Shown here in pieces: positions 44,241 to 53,546 of a DNA stretch of 64,000 nucleotides (positions within the stretch are counted from its first letter, which is position 1; each line of letters opens with the position of its first letter). A program made the translations under genes and the position numbers. Below the pieces are notes generated by a model, which saw only the letters and a list, made by a program, of their open reading frames with translations, was not told where the DNA came from and ran no database searches. Origin of the DNA: Macrophomina tecta (lineage: Eukaryota > Ascomycota > Dothideomycetes > Botryosphaeriales > Botryosphaeriaceae); assembly GCA_024180945.1 (NCBI GenBank), contig JAKSGN010000042.1:124001-188000 (forward strand). The letters run 5' to 3'.

Positions 44241-46095
44241 ACGTGGTTCACCACCGAGCGGGCCACCCCACCGAGCGGGCCACCTCCCCCACCAAAACAC
44301 GCGTCAGACAACAACTCAACGCGATGCATCACCACAACAATACTGAATTATCTCAAAAATCTCGGTATATCAACCTTGCCATACATGCTATCGATACCCA
44401 CGCGTCTACTAGCGAACGAGCTGCGTGTCGCGAGCATCTCGCACCCCGATCGACCGTACAAGCACGACGCAACGGACGCCTCCCACGCGCAGAAGTTGAG
44501 CCTAACTGCAAAAAGCTCACTGGATTCGAAGAGGTCGCGATAGTCGAACGTATACTAGACCTGGATTCAAGAGGATTTCCGCCCTCGAAGGATATACTAC
44601 GTGATATGGCTAATAAGCTGCTGGCAGAGCGGGGCGCGGGTACTGTGGGCAAGACCTGGCCGGACAGGTTCATCAAACGCAAAGATGAGCTCAAAACGTG
44701 CTGGACTCGAGCGTACGATTGCCAGCGAGCCTTGAATGAGGACCCAGTGGTTATCGAGCGGTGGTTCGACCTCGTTCGCTCTGTGAAGGAGAAGTACGGC
44801 ATCCTAGACGAGGATACGTACAACTTTGATGAGACTGGGTTTATGATGGGTGTAATAGGCTCCGAGCTGGTCATCACAGGCTCTGAGAGACGCGGGAAAC
44901 GAAAAGCGATCCAGCCAGGCAATCGCGAGTGGACTACGGTCGTTAACGCGATCAGCGCGCAAGGGTGGGCGGTCCCACCCTTCACGATCTTCGCCGGCAA
45001 GAACCACATCAACACTTGGTACGAGGACACCTCTGACATGGAGGACTGGGTTATTGGTGTCAGCGCCAACGGCTGGACGACAAATAAGCTTGGAGTGAAG
45101 TGGTTAGAGCACTTTAACGCGCATACAAAGTCGCGTACTGTGGGGGTGTACCGGCTGCTCATAATCGACGGCCACGAGAGCCACAACTCGATCGAATTCC
45201 AGGATCTGTGCGAGAAGGAGAAGATTATTACCGTCTGTATGCCGTCGCATTCGTCGCACCTCCTGCAGCCGCTTGATGTGGGCATTTTCTCGCCGTTAAA
45301 GCGGGCGTACCGCTCTCAGATCTCGGGCTTGGCGCGCTTGATGGCCACGAAAGTCGACAAACCAGCCTTCATACAGGCGTATAAGGCAGCTTATTACAAG
45401 GTGTTCACGAAGGAGAATATCTGTGCAAGCTTCCGAGGAGCTGGCTTGGTGCCGCTCGACCCGCAGGTGGTGTTATCGAAGCTTGATGTCAAGCTTCGCA
45501 CGCCTACACCGCCCGCACCAGAGGCCACCCCGTGGGAATCCAAAACTCCAAGCAGCGTACGCGAATTAGAGGCCCAGTTAAGGCTAATTCGCGAGCGGAT
45601 AAGGCGACATTGCAACTCCTCACCCGCAGGGGTGCTTGAACCGTTTCAATCGCTCTTTAAAGGCGCGTCGTTAATGGTGCACTCTGCCGTATTAATACGC
45701 GAAGAATACTCTGCCCTTCAGAAGGCTACAGAGGCTGCAAACAAGAAGAAACAGCGCAAAAGGAAGTACGTACAGAATCAGGGCACGTTAGTAATGGATG
45801 AGGGCGGTCGGCTGGCCAATCCTGAGGGCGCTAGGGGGGCGGAGGGCAGTGAACAGCCCTCTAAGAGGGCTCGCGCAGAGGGTGGGCAGAGCGCTCAGCG
45901 GCGCTGTGGGAACTGCGGCAAGACCGGGCACAACAGACGGACTTGTACAGAGGAGGTAACGGATACTGAGTAATCTAGGATCGCTACTAGTTTATTGAAA
46001 TTTTTGTGTTTTGTTGAGTAACTTGAGATCAAAGTGTGATGTTGGTGGGGAGGTGGCCCGCTCGGTGGGGTGGCCCGCTCGGTGGTGAACCACGT
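44241..46095 (+). mobile_element. Pogo-type element C2, complete (1855 bp), inverted twin of C1
   Basis: TA at 44239-44240 and 46096-46097. Same length as C1 and, wherever I compared, the same bases, including the non-coding tail after the ORF. Separate TA duplications at each copy point to two transposition events, not a segmental duplication. Confidence 0.95.
44324..45973 (+). CDS. Pogo-type DDE transposase of C2 (549 aa)
   Basis: Same protein as in C1, starting at ATG 44324 within the context CGCGATGCATC shared by C1, G and H. Intact ORF, complete DD35D triad and C-terminal zinc knuckle. Head-to-head with C1: the two start codons are about 228 bp apart, so the termini probably carry the promoters. 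Confidence 0.93.
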   Translation: MHHHNNTELSQKSRYINLAIHAIDTHASTSERAACREHLAPRSTVQARRNGRLPRAEVEPNCKKLTGFEEVAIVERILDLDSRGFPPSKDILRDMANKLLAERGAGTVGKTWPDRFIKRKDELKTCWTRAYDCQRALNEDPVVIERWFDLVRSVKEKYGILDEDTYNFDETGFMMGVIGSELVITGSERRGKRKAIQPGNREWTTVVNAISAQGWAVPPFTIFAGKNHINTWYEDTSDMEDWVIGVSANGWTTNKLGVKWLEHFNAHTKSRTVGVYRLLIIDGHESHNSIEFQDLCEKEKIITVCMPSHSSHLLQPLDVGIFSPLKRAYRSQISGLARLMATKVDKPAFIQAYKAAYYKVFTKENICASFRGAGLVPLDPQVVLSKLDVKLRTPTPPAPEATPWESKTPSSVRELEAQLRLIRERIRRHCNSSPAGVLEPFQSLFKGASLMVHSAVLIREEYSALQKATEAANKKKQRKRKYVQNQGTLVMDEGGRLANPEGARGAEGSEQPSKRARAEGGQSAQRRCGNCGKTGHNRRTCTEEVTDTE

Positions 46096-46113
46096 TATTA
46101 TATTATATATCTA

Positions 46114-47975
46114 ACGTGGTTTATCAGTGAGCGACGCATATCAGTAAGCGACGCACTTTTCCTTGGCGCCACCACTCTTCACCCGAATTGCGCAGCCAAC
46201 ATCGCTTAAATTAATTAAAATTAGTCGGAACTATGGACATCGGACATTACTTCTTCGACCTGGCATGTTCGTGCATTATGCCCGGGCTCGCCGCAGGTGC
46301 CGCATCGCCGTATACTCGCCGGCCTCTCTCCGCCGCCATCCCGATTTTCGCGCTTATCGCGTGCTACCTGCTCCTTAGCATTCTTCCGAGCTAGAATATC
46401 TCGCGCATCTTCCGTGGTTAGTGCGCCTCCATTACGAACACGTGTTTTTTTAGCCCTCCGGCGCTTGCTAAGTGCCTCATTTGCCTTTCGAAGCGCGCGG
46501 TTCTCCTCGGTCAAAAGGATTACCGTATGGGCCATTCCCTCCAAACCCTTCGCCATTTGCTTGACAGCGGAAAAAATAGGCGTCGGGGAGCTTCCTTGGT
46601 GACCACTAATCCGAGATTTAACTAGCTCGGACTGCGAAATAGCCTCGGTCGGGTTGTGTGGCGTCTGGGAGACCCAAAGGTCGGCGCTGGCGTTAGGGGT
46701 GCCCGTGGGTGTTGGCGTCCGTAACTTGACATCTAGCTTAGAAATGACGGCTTGCGGGTCAAATGGAATAAGTCCAGCACTCCGAAAACCACCGGCAATG
46801 TTTTCTTTGGTCATTGTAGCATTATATGCTGCGCGAAATGCCAAAAAGAACTCGACCTTGGTGATATGGTTGATATGCGCGCGGACAAACAACCCGATTT
46901 CCTTGCCGTATGCCTTTTTTAACGGGCCGAAGAAGCCGACGTCGAGTGGCTGGGTTAAGTGGGATGAATGAGCAGGTAGACAGATAGTAATAATGTTATG
47001 TGCCTTGCAGAAATCCTCGAATTCGACCGATTGGTGGCTCTCGTGCCCGTCGAGTATCAACATCCGGTAACCACCCTTTGTACGCGCCGCAGTATGCTTC
47101 TCGAAGTGCTTAATCCAATCTAGACCCGCCTCATTATCGGTCCAACCATTAGAAGTCGGCTTGACAGGCCAGGAGTCGGGAAGACCGCCCTCGGTGTACC
47201 AATTGGCGAGATGGTACTGGCCTTGAACTAGCAAAAACGGGGGCAGGTCAAAGCCGTCACCACTAATACAGGTAATCACGGTCGCCCATTCTCGATTGCC
47301 AGGCTGAATTGCCTTGCCTTTTCCGCGTCGATCGGCACGGGTAACAACCATAGAAGAGCAGATCATGCCCATCATAAAGCCGGTCTCGTCGAAGTTGTAT
47401 AAATCGCAGTCCTGGATGCCGTATTTGGCCCGCATGTTCGAGAATAGGCTGAACCATTCGCTTATAAGCTGAGGATCTTCGCAAAGGGCTCGCTGGAAGT
47501 CGTAGGCGCGAGACAAACGCGTGCGCAGCTCTTCTCGTCGCTTAATGAAGCGGTTTGGCCAGAGTTTTCCGACGCGTCGCGCGCCCCGCGACGCGAGGAT
47601 GTGATCAGCCATTGCACGCACGTCTTCGATCGAGGGTGGAAATCCTCGCGAATCTAGGTCTAAGATATATTGAACGATCACATCCTCCTCGATCTCGGTC
47701 AAATTCTGAATAGCGGGCCGGGAATCGGTTTTTGCGGTTCTGCCGTTCATTCTATGGCGGAGCGTTGCTTCGGGCACGTTATAGATCTTTGCGGCGGCTC
47801 GGCGGCTTAGCTTTCGGGATGTTCGGATAGCTTCGATGGCTAAGATAATTCGTGCTTCGGTTGTTTGGACTTGCATGCTTTGTTGTGGAAAAAACGCGTG
47901 TGGAAGATGAAGGGTGGTAGCGCCAAGGAAAAGTGCGTCGCTTACTGATATGCGTCGCTCACTGATAAACCACGT
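46114..47975 (-). mobile_element. Pogo-type element D, complete (1862 bp)
   Basis: TA at 46112-46113 and 47976-47977. Termini start ACGTGGTT and carry the dimer TATCAGTGAGCGACGCA / TATCAGTAAGCGACGCA. Only 16 bp separate its left TA from C2's right end. Confidence 0.94.
46221..47876 (-). CDS. Pogo-type DDE transposase of D (551 aa)
   Basis: Start ATG 47876 (MQVQTTEARIILAIEAIRTS); the frame stays open upstream only through the terminus and beyond the element. HTH KIYNVPEATLRHRMNGRTAK. Core motifs NFDETGF, LILDGHESH and LTQPLDVGFF (Thr instead of Leu before Gln). Zinc knuckle CGTCGEPGHNARTC. Intact ORF. Its sequence is clearly different from C and E, so it is a separate family. Confidence 0.92.
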   Translation of the reverse strand: MQVQTTEARIILAIEAIRTSRKLSRRAAAKIYNVPEATLRHRMNGRTAKTDSRPAIQNLTEIEEDVIVQYILDLDSRGFPPSIEDVRAMADHILASRGARRVGKLWPNRFIKRREELRTRLSRAYDFQRALCEDPQLISEWFSLFSNMRAKYGIQDCDLYNFDETGFMMGMICSSMVVTRADRRGKGKAIQPGNREWATVITCISGDGFDLPPFLLVQGQYHLANWYTEGGLPDSWPVKPTSNGWTDNEAGLDWIKHFEKHTAARTKGGYRMLILDGHESHQSVEFEDFCKAHNIITICLPAHSSHLTQPLDVGFFGPLKKAYGKEIGLFVRAHINHITKVEFFLAFRAAYNATMTKENIAGGFRSAGLIPFDPQAVISKLDVKLRTPTPTGTPNASADLWVSQTPHNPTEAISQSELVKSRISGHQGSSPTPIFSAVKQMAKGLEGMAHTVILLTEENRALRKANEALSKRRRAKKTRVRNGGALTTEDARDILARKNAKEQVARDKRENRDGGGERPASIRRCGTCGEPGHNARTCQVEEVMSDVHSSD

Positions 47976-47987
47976 TAATCTAACGTA

Positions 47988-49843
47988 ACGTAGTTTACAA
48001 GCGAGCCGCCACTCCAAGCGAGCCGCCACCCTCACCAGCTTTCTACGCCTTCACACGCATATCGTTCAACAACGCATTAAAATATAATAAGAACAACAAC
48101 TATCCTAGCTTAAGAAGCCTCCCCAGTATCTTTTTGGCACGTCCGAGAATTGTGCCCTGGCTCCCTACAGCGCCTACAGCGCGCTGTTTGCTGCCTACTC
48201 ACACCAGATCGCGCCTTGCCTTGACGCATTTCGCCCTCAAGTCGCTCATTAACGTCATTTTGAGCAATAGTTTCCATGCCCTCTGCCTTTGTTAAGGTGC
48301 CTCGCTTCTGGATCCGCTTTCTTTTGCGCTGTTTACGCTTTGTGGCGGCCTCATTTGCCTTCTGAAGGCTGGAGACCTGATCGCGTAACAAGACCATCTC
48401 ATGCACCATCAGCTGAGCCCCCTTGGTAAGCCGATTAAGCGAGTCAATCATTGAAGTAGGCGACGAATCTTGGTGCCTTTGAATCCGATCGCGAATTAGG
48501 GTTGATTGGGACTCTAGTTCTCGCGCGTTGCTTGGTGTTTTCGACTCCCATAGAGCAGCCTCTGGGGCAGCTGGTGGTGTTGGCGTACGAAGCTTCACAT
48601 CAAGCTTTGATAGCACCGCATCTGGGTCGTACGGCACTAGCCCAGCTCCTCGAAAGCTTGCGCAGATGTTAGCCTTTGTGATTGACTTATCAAAGGCTGC
48701 TTTGAAGGCTGGTAGGAACTCAAGCTTTGTGATATGGTTGATGTGGTTGCGCGCCAAGCCTCCAATCTGATCCCCATACGCGCGCTTCAACGGCGAGAAG
48801 CAGCCCACATCAAGCGGCTGGAGCACGTGCGACGAATGGGGAGGCATGCAGAGGGTAATAATCTTCTCCTCCTTACAGATCGCCTGGAATTCAAGCGAGT
48901 TGTGGCTCTCGTGGCCGTCGATAATCAGCAGCCGATGCGTCCCCACCGTACGCGCCTTCGTATGCTTGTTGAAGTGCTTTAGCCACGCAACCCCAAGCTC
49001 ATTCGTTGTCCAGCCGTTGTCACTAACTGCGATAGCCCAATCGCCAGGTATATCGTCGTCCCCATACCAGGCAGAGAGGTGGTGCTTGGCCGCGAAGATG
49101 ATGAATGGTGGAATCGCCCACCCAGCAGCGTTGATTCCTTGGATGACAGTCACCCACTCACGGTCGCCTGGCTGTACCGCCTTTGGTCGATTGCGCCTCT
49201 CCGAGCCTGTAACAACGAGCTGAGCTAATATCTTGCCTACCATAAAGCCAGTCTCGTCGAAGTTGTGGGTGTCTTCGTCAAGGATGCCGTACTTCTCCTT
49301 CGTACGCTGCACAAGCTTAAACCACTCGCTAAGGACCTTAGGATCCTCACACAAGGCCCGCTGGCGATCATACGGTCGATTTAATTGAGCTTTAAGCTGC
49401 GGAGTCCGCCCAACAAAGTTCCTTGGCCAATGTGTGCCAACCTGGCCAGCAGCGCGCTCAGCAAGCAGTTTGTTAGCCATATCCCGCACTGCATCCAACG
49501 TAGGCGCAAAGCCTCGCGAATCTAGGTCAAGTATGTGTTGAATAATTGCCTCCTCCTCGGGTTTTGTAAGCTTCTTTGAATTGGGCTCGCAATCGCGTCG
49601 TGAGGCGACTCCAGCGCGTCGGTCGCGGAGCGTGGTTCGGGGGATGTTGAACGTTGATGCAGCGCGCTTTACGCTCCGGATCTGCTTCTTATCAATAGCT
49701 GAGATAGCGAGGAAGATATCTGCTTCGTTGTAGGTTGATCGAGTAGTAGTTGGTTGAGCCATTGTAGTCGAAAGGTGACGCGTCGCGTAAAGTTGGTGAG
49801 GGTGGCGGCTCGCTTGGAGTGGCGGCTCGCTTGTAAACTACGT
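47988..49843 (-). mobile_element. Pogo-type element E, complete (1856 bp)
   Basis: TA at 47986-47987 and 49844-49845. Termini start ACGTAGTTTA and carry a dimer of CAAGCGAGCCGCCAC. Ten bases separate D from E. Close relative of element A. Confidence 0.94.
48110..49762 (-). CDS. Pogo-type DDE transposase of E (550 aa)
   Basis: Start ATG 49762 (MAQPTTTRSTYNEADIFLAI). HTH NIPRTTLRDRRAGVASRRDC. Catalytic motifs NFDETGF, LIIDGHESH and VLQPLDVG. Zinc knuckle CRRCREPGHNSRTC. Very similar to the element A protein along its full length, but here DGHESH is kept. Intact ORF. Confidence 0.93.
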   Translation of the reverse strand: MAQPTTTRSTYNEADIFLAISAIDKKQIRSVKRAASTFNIPRTTLRDRRAGVASRRDCEPNSKKLTKPEEEAIIQHILDLDSRGFAPTLDAVRDMANKLLAERAAGQVGTHWPRNFVGRTPQLKAQLNRPYDRQRALCEDPKVLSEWFKLVQRTKEKYGILDEDTHNFDETGFMVGKILAQLVVTGSERRNRPKAVQPGDREWVTVIQGINAAGWAIPPFIIFAAKHHLSAWYGDDDIPGDWAIAVSDNGWTTNELGVAWLKHFNKHTKARTVGTHRLLIIDGHESHNSLEFQAICKEEKIITLCMPPHSSHVLQPLDVGCFSPLKRAYGDQIGGLARNHINHITKLEFLPAFKAAFDKSITKANICASFRGAGLVPYDPDAVLSKLDVKLRTPTPPAAPEAALWESKTPSNARELESQSTLIRDRIQRHQDSSPTSMIDSLNRLTKGAQLMVHEMVLLRDQVSSLQKANEAATKRKQRKRKRIQKRGTLTKAEGMETIAQNDVNERLEGEMRQGKARSGVSRQQTARCRRCREPGHNSRTCQKDTGEAS

Positions 49844-49852
49844 TAGTTGATA

Positions 49853-51681
49853 AGCGAAACGTTCGGATAAGCGAAACGTTCGGGTGTGCCAAGACAACCA
49901 CTAAACATCTACACCCCCACCATCATGCCACCAAGTTCGAAGACTACAGCTTTAGAGCGAGAAGGACGACTTGTCTGTGCTATAAACGCGTTAAGAAGGA
50001 ACCAAATCTCGAGTATCAAGGAAGCGTCGCGCATATATCGCGTGAACTACGATACGCTCCGGCACCGCCTCCAAGGTCGACCTCCACGCGCCGAAACTGT
50101 CGCAAACGGCAGAAACCTTGACGACGATGAAGAACAGACATTGACCGAGTGGATATTGGATCTTGCTGCCCGCGGTTATCCCCCTCGCAAGTGGATGGTC
50201 GAAGACACAGCCAATATGCTGCGTCAACTGCGGGGCAAGCCGCCGGTCGGCAAATGTTGGGTCAAGAACTACGTCAAACGCACTCCTGAAGTGCAAATTG
50301 CACAAAGCAAGAAATATGACTATCAAAGAGCAAAACAGGAGGATCCTGAGGTGATTAGTGAGCATTTTCGGCTCCTCAAGAATGTGGCGAACAAGCATGG
50401 CATCCAAGATGACGATATCTACAATATGGACGAGATAGGCTTTCTAAGAGGTGACATTGGCACAGCTACGGTTGTGACGGCAGCAGATGGCCCTCGATAC
50501 CACATACAGCCTGGCGATCGTGACTGGATGACGGTTATTGAGTGCATAAACGCAGCCAAACGCCGTATACCAGCCATGGTTATCGCCAAAGGGAAGGTGT
50601 TCCAGAACATCTGGTTCGATGAGGACGCAGGCCTTCCAGATGACTGGGTAATCGCCCACAGCGAAACCGGATGGTCTAATAACAGATTAGGCTATATATG
50701 GCTTACAGAGGTGTTTGATCCTTACACGAAGCAACACACCAAAGGCATTAAACGACTCCTCATCATGGATGGACACAGCAGCCACTGTTCAGAGCCATTC
50801 GAGACCTATGCAAGGAAAAACAACATTATCCCATTATGGCTACCCTCACATTCTTCGCATATCCTACAACCATTGGATGTCGCTTGCTTCAGCGTGGTTA
50901 AGAGGCGTTATCGTCGAGGGGTGGAGATGTTAGCCCGTGATGGCCAGAACCACGTTGATGTGGACGACTTCCTTCGGATCTACGCCGCTGCTCGACCTCA
51001 CGCGCTGAGTAACAGCAATATTGAAAGCGCCTTTAAAGCTACCGGTGTTTTTCCATTCAATCCCGATGAGGTGCTTGATAGATTGGGTGCAATGAACATC
51101 CCACCACCCTCCGAGCCCTCAACTTCCTCAACAAATTCGGTGACCAACACACCCAAAACGGTGCGCCAGATTGAGAAGCAGCAGAGAGCTGTAGGACGCC
51201 GACAACATGAGCTTGAACGAGGATCCACGTCACCTACGATAGTGGCAATGAAAAAGATGGCAAAGAGTGCCAAGTTGGCGTTACAAGCGACAGCAATCAT
51301 GGCAGAGCAACTCGAGCGTGCGCAGGCTCGCAATGCGAAAGTGGTTAAAAAGCGCAACATTAAAGTCAAGTATATTACTCAAAGAGAGAGCCTTACACTC
51401 AAAGAGGCAGTTGAGCTATCACAGGAGCCTGTAGCACCTCCAGAAGCTGCTCAAAGTGAGGATGGTGATGCGACACCGGAGGCTTCAAGTCGAGCTCCGT
51501 ACCGCTGCAGGGGGTGTATGTCAACTGGGCATAATGTAAGGACTTGCCCAGCACGTAAGAAACCTCGCACAATGTAATTATCATACAAAATTAGGTGGTG
51601 GTGTCATAATGCAAGAAAGATGGTGGTGTTTTCGTGGTGCCAAGAAATGCCCGAACGTTTCGCTTATCCGAACGTTTCGCT
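49853..51681 (+). mobile_element. Pogo-type element F, complete (1829 bp)
   Basis: TA at 49851-49852 and 51682-51683; the right TA is shared with element G. Termini are a dimer of AGCGAAACGTTCGG (with an inner ATA spacer) and lack the ACGTGGTT outer motif of the other families. Five bases separate E's right TA from F's left TA. Confidence 0.9.
49925..51577 (+). CDS. Pogo-type DDE transposase of F (550 aa), divergent family
   Basis: Start ATG 49925 (MPPSSKTTALEREGRLVCAI). HTH RIYRVNYDTLRHRLQGRPPR. Catalytic motifs NMDEIGF, LIMDGHSSH and ILQPLDVACF. Zinc knuckle CRGCMSTGHNVRTC. Codon use and sequence are the most diverged of the group; it has fewer of the shared blocks seen in A, C, E, G and H. 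Intact ORF on the plus strand. Confidence 0.9.
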   Translation: MPPSSKTTALEREGRLVCAINALRRNQISSIKEASRIYRVNYDTLRHRLQGRPPRAETVANGRNLDDDEEQTLTEWILDLAARGYPPRKWMVEDTANMLRQLRGKPPVGKCWVKNYVKRTPEVQIAQSKKYDYQRAKQEDPEVISEHFRLLKNVANKHGIQDDDIYNMDEIGFLRGDIGTATVVTAADGPRYHIQPGDRDWMTVIECINAAKRRIPAMVIAKGKVFQNIWFDEDAGLPDDWVIAHSETGWSNNRLGYIWLTEVFDPYTKQHTKGIKRLLIMDGHSSHCSEPFETYARKNNIIPLWLPSHSSHILQPLDVACFSVVKRRYRRGVEMLARDGQNHVDVDDFLRIYAAARPHALSNSNIESAFKATGVFPFNPDEVLDRLGAMNIPPPSEPSTSSTNSVTNTPKTVRQIEKQQRAVGRRQHELERGSTSPTIVAMKKMAKSAKLALQATAIMAEQLERAQARNAKVVKKRNIKVKYITQRESLTLKEAVELSQEPVAPPEAAQSEDGDATPEASSRAPYRCRGCMSTGHNVRTCPARKKPRTM

Positions 51682-51683
51682 TA

Positions 51684-53539
51684 ACGTGGTTGATAACCGA
51701 GCTGCGCATACAACCGAGCTGCGCACCCTACCAATGCCGCGCGACTTTGCAGGCTAATATCTCAACACTACAACAAGCTATTGCAATGCAACAAGTTTAT
51801 TTAGAATTTTTAAATTCATTAGTATCTAGCTTGCAGGTACGCAAATTGTGTCCTAGCATACCGCAGCGCCCGCAGCGCCTTTGTTGTGTCGCATCCCCAC
51901 CCGTGCGCGCCCTCTTCGAAGACTCCCCACCCTCATCCCGCCCACCTACGTTGCTAGGAGCCATCAATTCAGCTGCCTCCTCTGCCGTCAACGACCCTCT
52001 AGTCTGGATATACTTCCTCTTGCCTGATTTCCGCTTGGTTAGAGTCTTATTGGCCTCCCGCAAGTCTGTGATTTCGGCGCGCAACAACACCAGTTCGTGT
52101 GCCATCGCTATAGTGCCTTTTGTTAGCTGAACCACAGCTTCTTTCAAGGAACTTGGCGAAGAACCTGCAGGAGGCGGAATCTTATTAAGGACAAAGGCTG
52201 ATTGGAAGTCTACTTCGTGAAGAGTGCGCGGTGTTTTGGGCTCCCAAGGGGTGGTCTCTAGGGCAGGTGGCGTTGGCGTACGAAGCTTCACATCAAGCTT
52301 GGATAGCACCGCGTCTGGGTCTAGTGGGACTAGCCCAGCGCCTCTAAAGCTTGCAAGGATGTTCTCCTTCTTAAAAACCCGGTCGTGAGCTGCCCTGAAG
52401 GCTGGGAGGAACTCGGTCTTAGAGATATGGGTGACGTGCCTGCGCGCCAAGGCCGAGATCTCATCACCGTACGCGCGCTTCAACGGCGAATAGCAACCCA
52501 CATCAAGTGGCTGCAATAGGTGCGACGCGTGTGGGGGCATACAGAGAGCGATAATCCTGTTCTCCCTACAGAGATCCTGGAAATCCTGCGAGTTGTGGCT
52601 CTCGTGACCGTCGATTATGAGCAGCCGGTGCGTGCCCACGGTACGCGACTTTGTATGCGCGTTAAAATGCTTTAACCACTCGACTCCGAGCTCGTTGGTC
52701 GTCCAGCCGTTCTCGGTGACTCCAATAGGCCAATCCTCGGGCACGAGGCCGTCCTGGTACCAGGTGGAGATGTGCTTCTTGCCTGCGAAGATGATGAAGG
52801 GGGGAATCACAGAGCCGTCGGCACAGATACACTCAATCGCGGTGGTCCACTCGCGATCGCCTGGCTGCACTAATTTCGCTTTGCCGCAGCGTTCTTCTGA
52901 GCCTGTAACCACGTACCGCGTCGAGATTACACCCATCATAAAGCCAGTCTCGTCAAAGTTGTAGCTGTCTTCATCAAGGATGCCATACTTCGCCTTTATA
53001 TTGCGCACCAGCTCGAACCACCTGCCAATCACCTCTGGATCTTCGTTCAAGGCTCGCTGGCGATCATAGGAACGTGTCATCCGAACCCTGAGCGCAGGCG
53101 ATCGCTTAATGAGGTTATCCACCCAGCGCTTGCCTGTTGGCTTGCCACCCCGCTCTGCTAGCAACCTATCGGCCATTGCTCGCACAGCAAGCTTCGTAGG
53201 CGGAAACCCTCTTAAATCCTGGTCCAATATACGCTCAACTATCACTAGCTCCTCTTCCTTGCTGAGCTTTCGCCCGTTGGCCTCGCAATCGCGTCGGGGG
53301 GTCGCTCCACCGCGTCGGCTGCGGAGCGTACTTGGGGGAACGGCGTAGAGGGCCGCAGCGCGTCGCTCGCTTAAAGACGCGTTTCGTTTACGAGATTGTA
53401 TAGCTAGCTTAATTCTCGCTTCGTTAGAAGATGTCAGTGTGTGGTGTTGTGGATGCATCGCGTTTGAAGGTAGGTAGGATGGATTTTGGTGGTGGGGTGC
53501 GCAGCTCGGTTGTATGCGCAGCTCGGTTATCAACCACGT
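51684..53539 (-). mobile_element. Pogo-type element G, complete (1856 bp)
   Basis: TA at 51682-51683 (shared with F) and 53540-53541. Termini start ACGTGGTTGATA and hold a dimer of ACAACCGAGCTGCGCA-like units. Ignoring F, the outer flanks GTTGATA and TATCAAC form a short palindrome around G. Confidence 0.93.
51797..53458 (-). CDS. Pogo-type DDE transposase of G (553 aa)
   Basis: Start ATG 53458 (MHPQHHTLTSSNEARIKLAI). HTH YAVPPSTLRSRRGGATPRRD. Catalytic motifs NFDETGF, LIIDGHESH and LLQPLDVGCYS. Zinc knuckle CGRCGMLGHNLRTC. Intact ORF. The leader just before the ATG keeps the GATGCATCGCG block found in C and H. Confidence 0.93.
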   Translation of the reverse strand: MHPQHHTLTSSNEARIKLAIQSRKRNASLSERRAAALYAVPPSTLRSRRGGATPRRDCEANGRKLSKEEELVIVERILDQDLRGFPPTKLAVRAMADRLLAERGGKPTGKRWVDNLIKRSPALRVRMTRSYDRQRALNEDPEVIGRWFELVRNIKAKYGILDEDSYNFDETGFMMGVISTRYVVTGSEERCGKAKLVQPGDREWTTAIECICADGSVIPPFIIFAGKKHISTWYQDGLVPEDWPIGVTENGWTTNELGVEWLKHFNAHTKSRTVGTHRLLIIDGHESHNSQDFQDLCRENRIIALCMPPHASHLLQPLDVGCYSPLKRAYGDEISALARRHVTHISKTEFLPAFRAAHDRVFKKENILASFRGAGLVPLDPDAVLSKLDVKLRTPTPPALETTPWEPKTPRTLHEVDFQSAFVLNKIPPPAGSSPSSLKEAVVQLTKGTIAMAHELVLLRAEITDLREANKTLTKRKSGKRKYIQTRGSLTAEEAAELMAPSNVGGRDEGGESSKRARTGGDATQQRRCGRCGMLGHNLRTCKLDTNEFKNSK

Positions 53540-53546
53540 TATCAAC

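Noticed and set aside
46221..48035. A 604-codon reading of the element D transposase starting beyond the element's right end.
   Set aside because: The first 53 codons run through the terminal repeat and into flanking DNA. ATG 47876 matches the start position of the other families.
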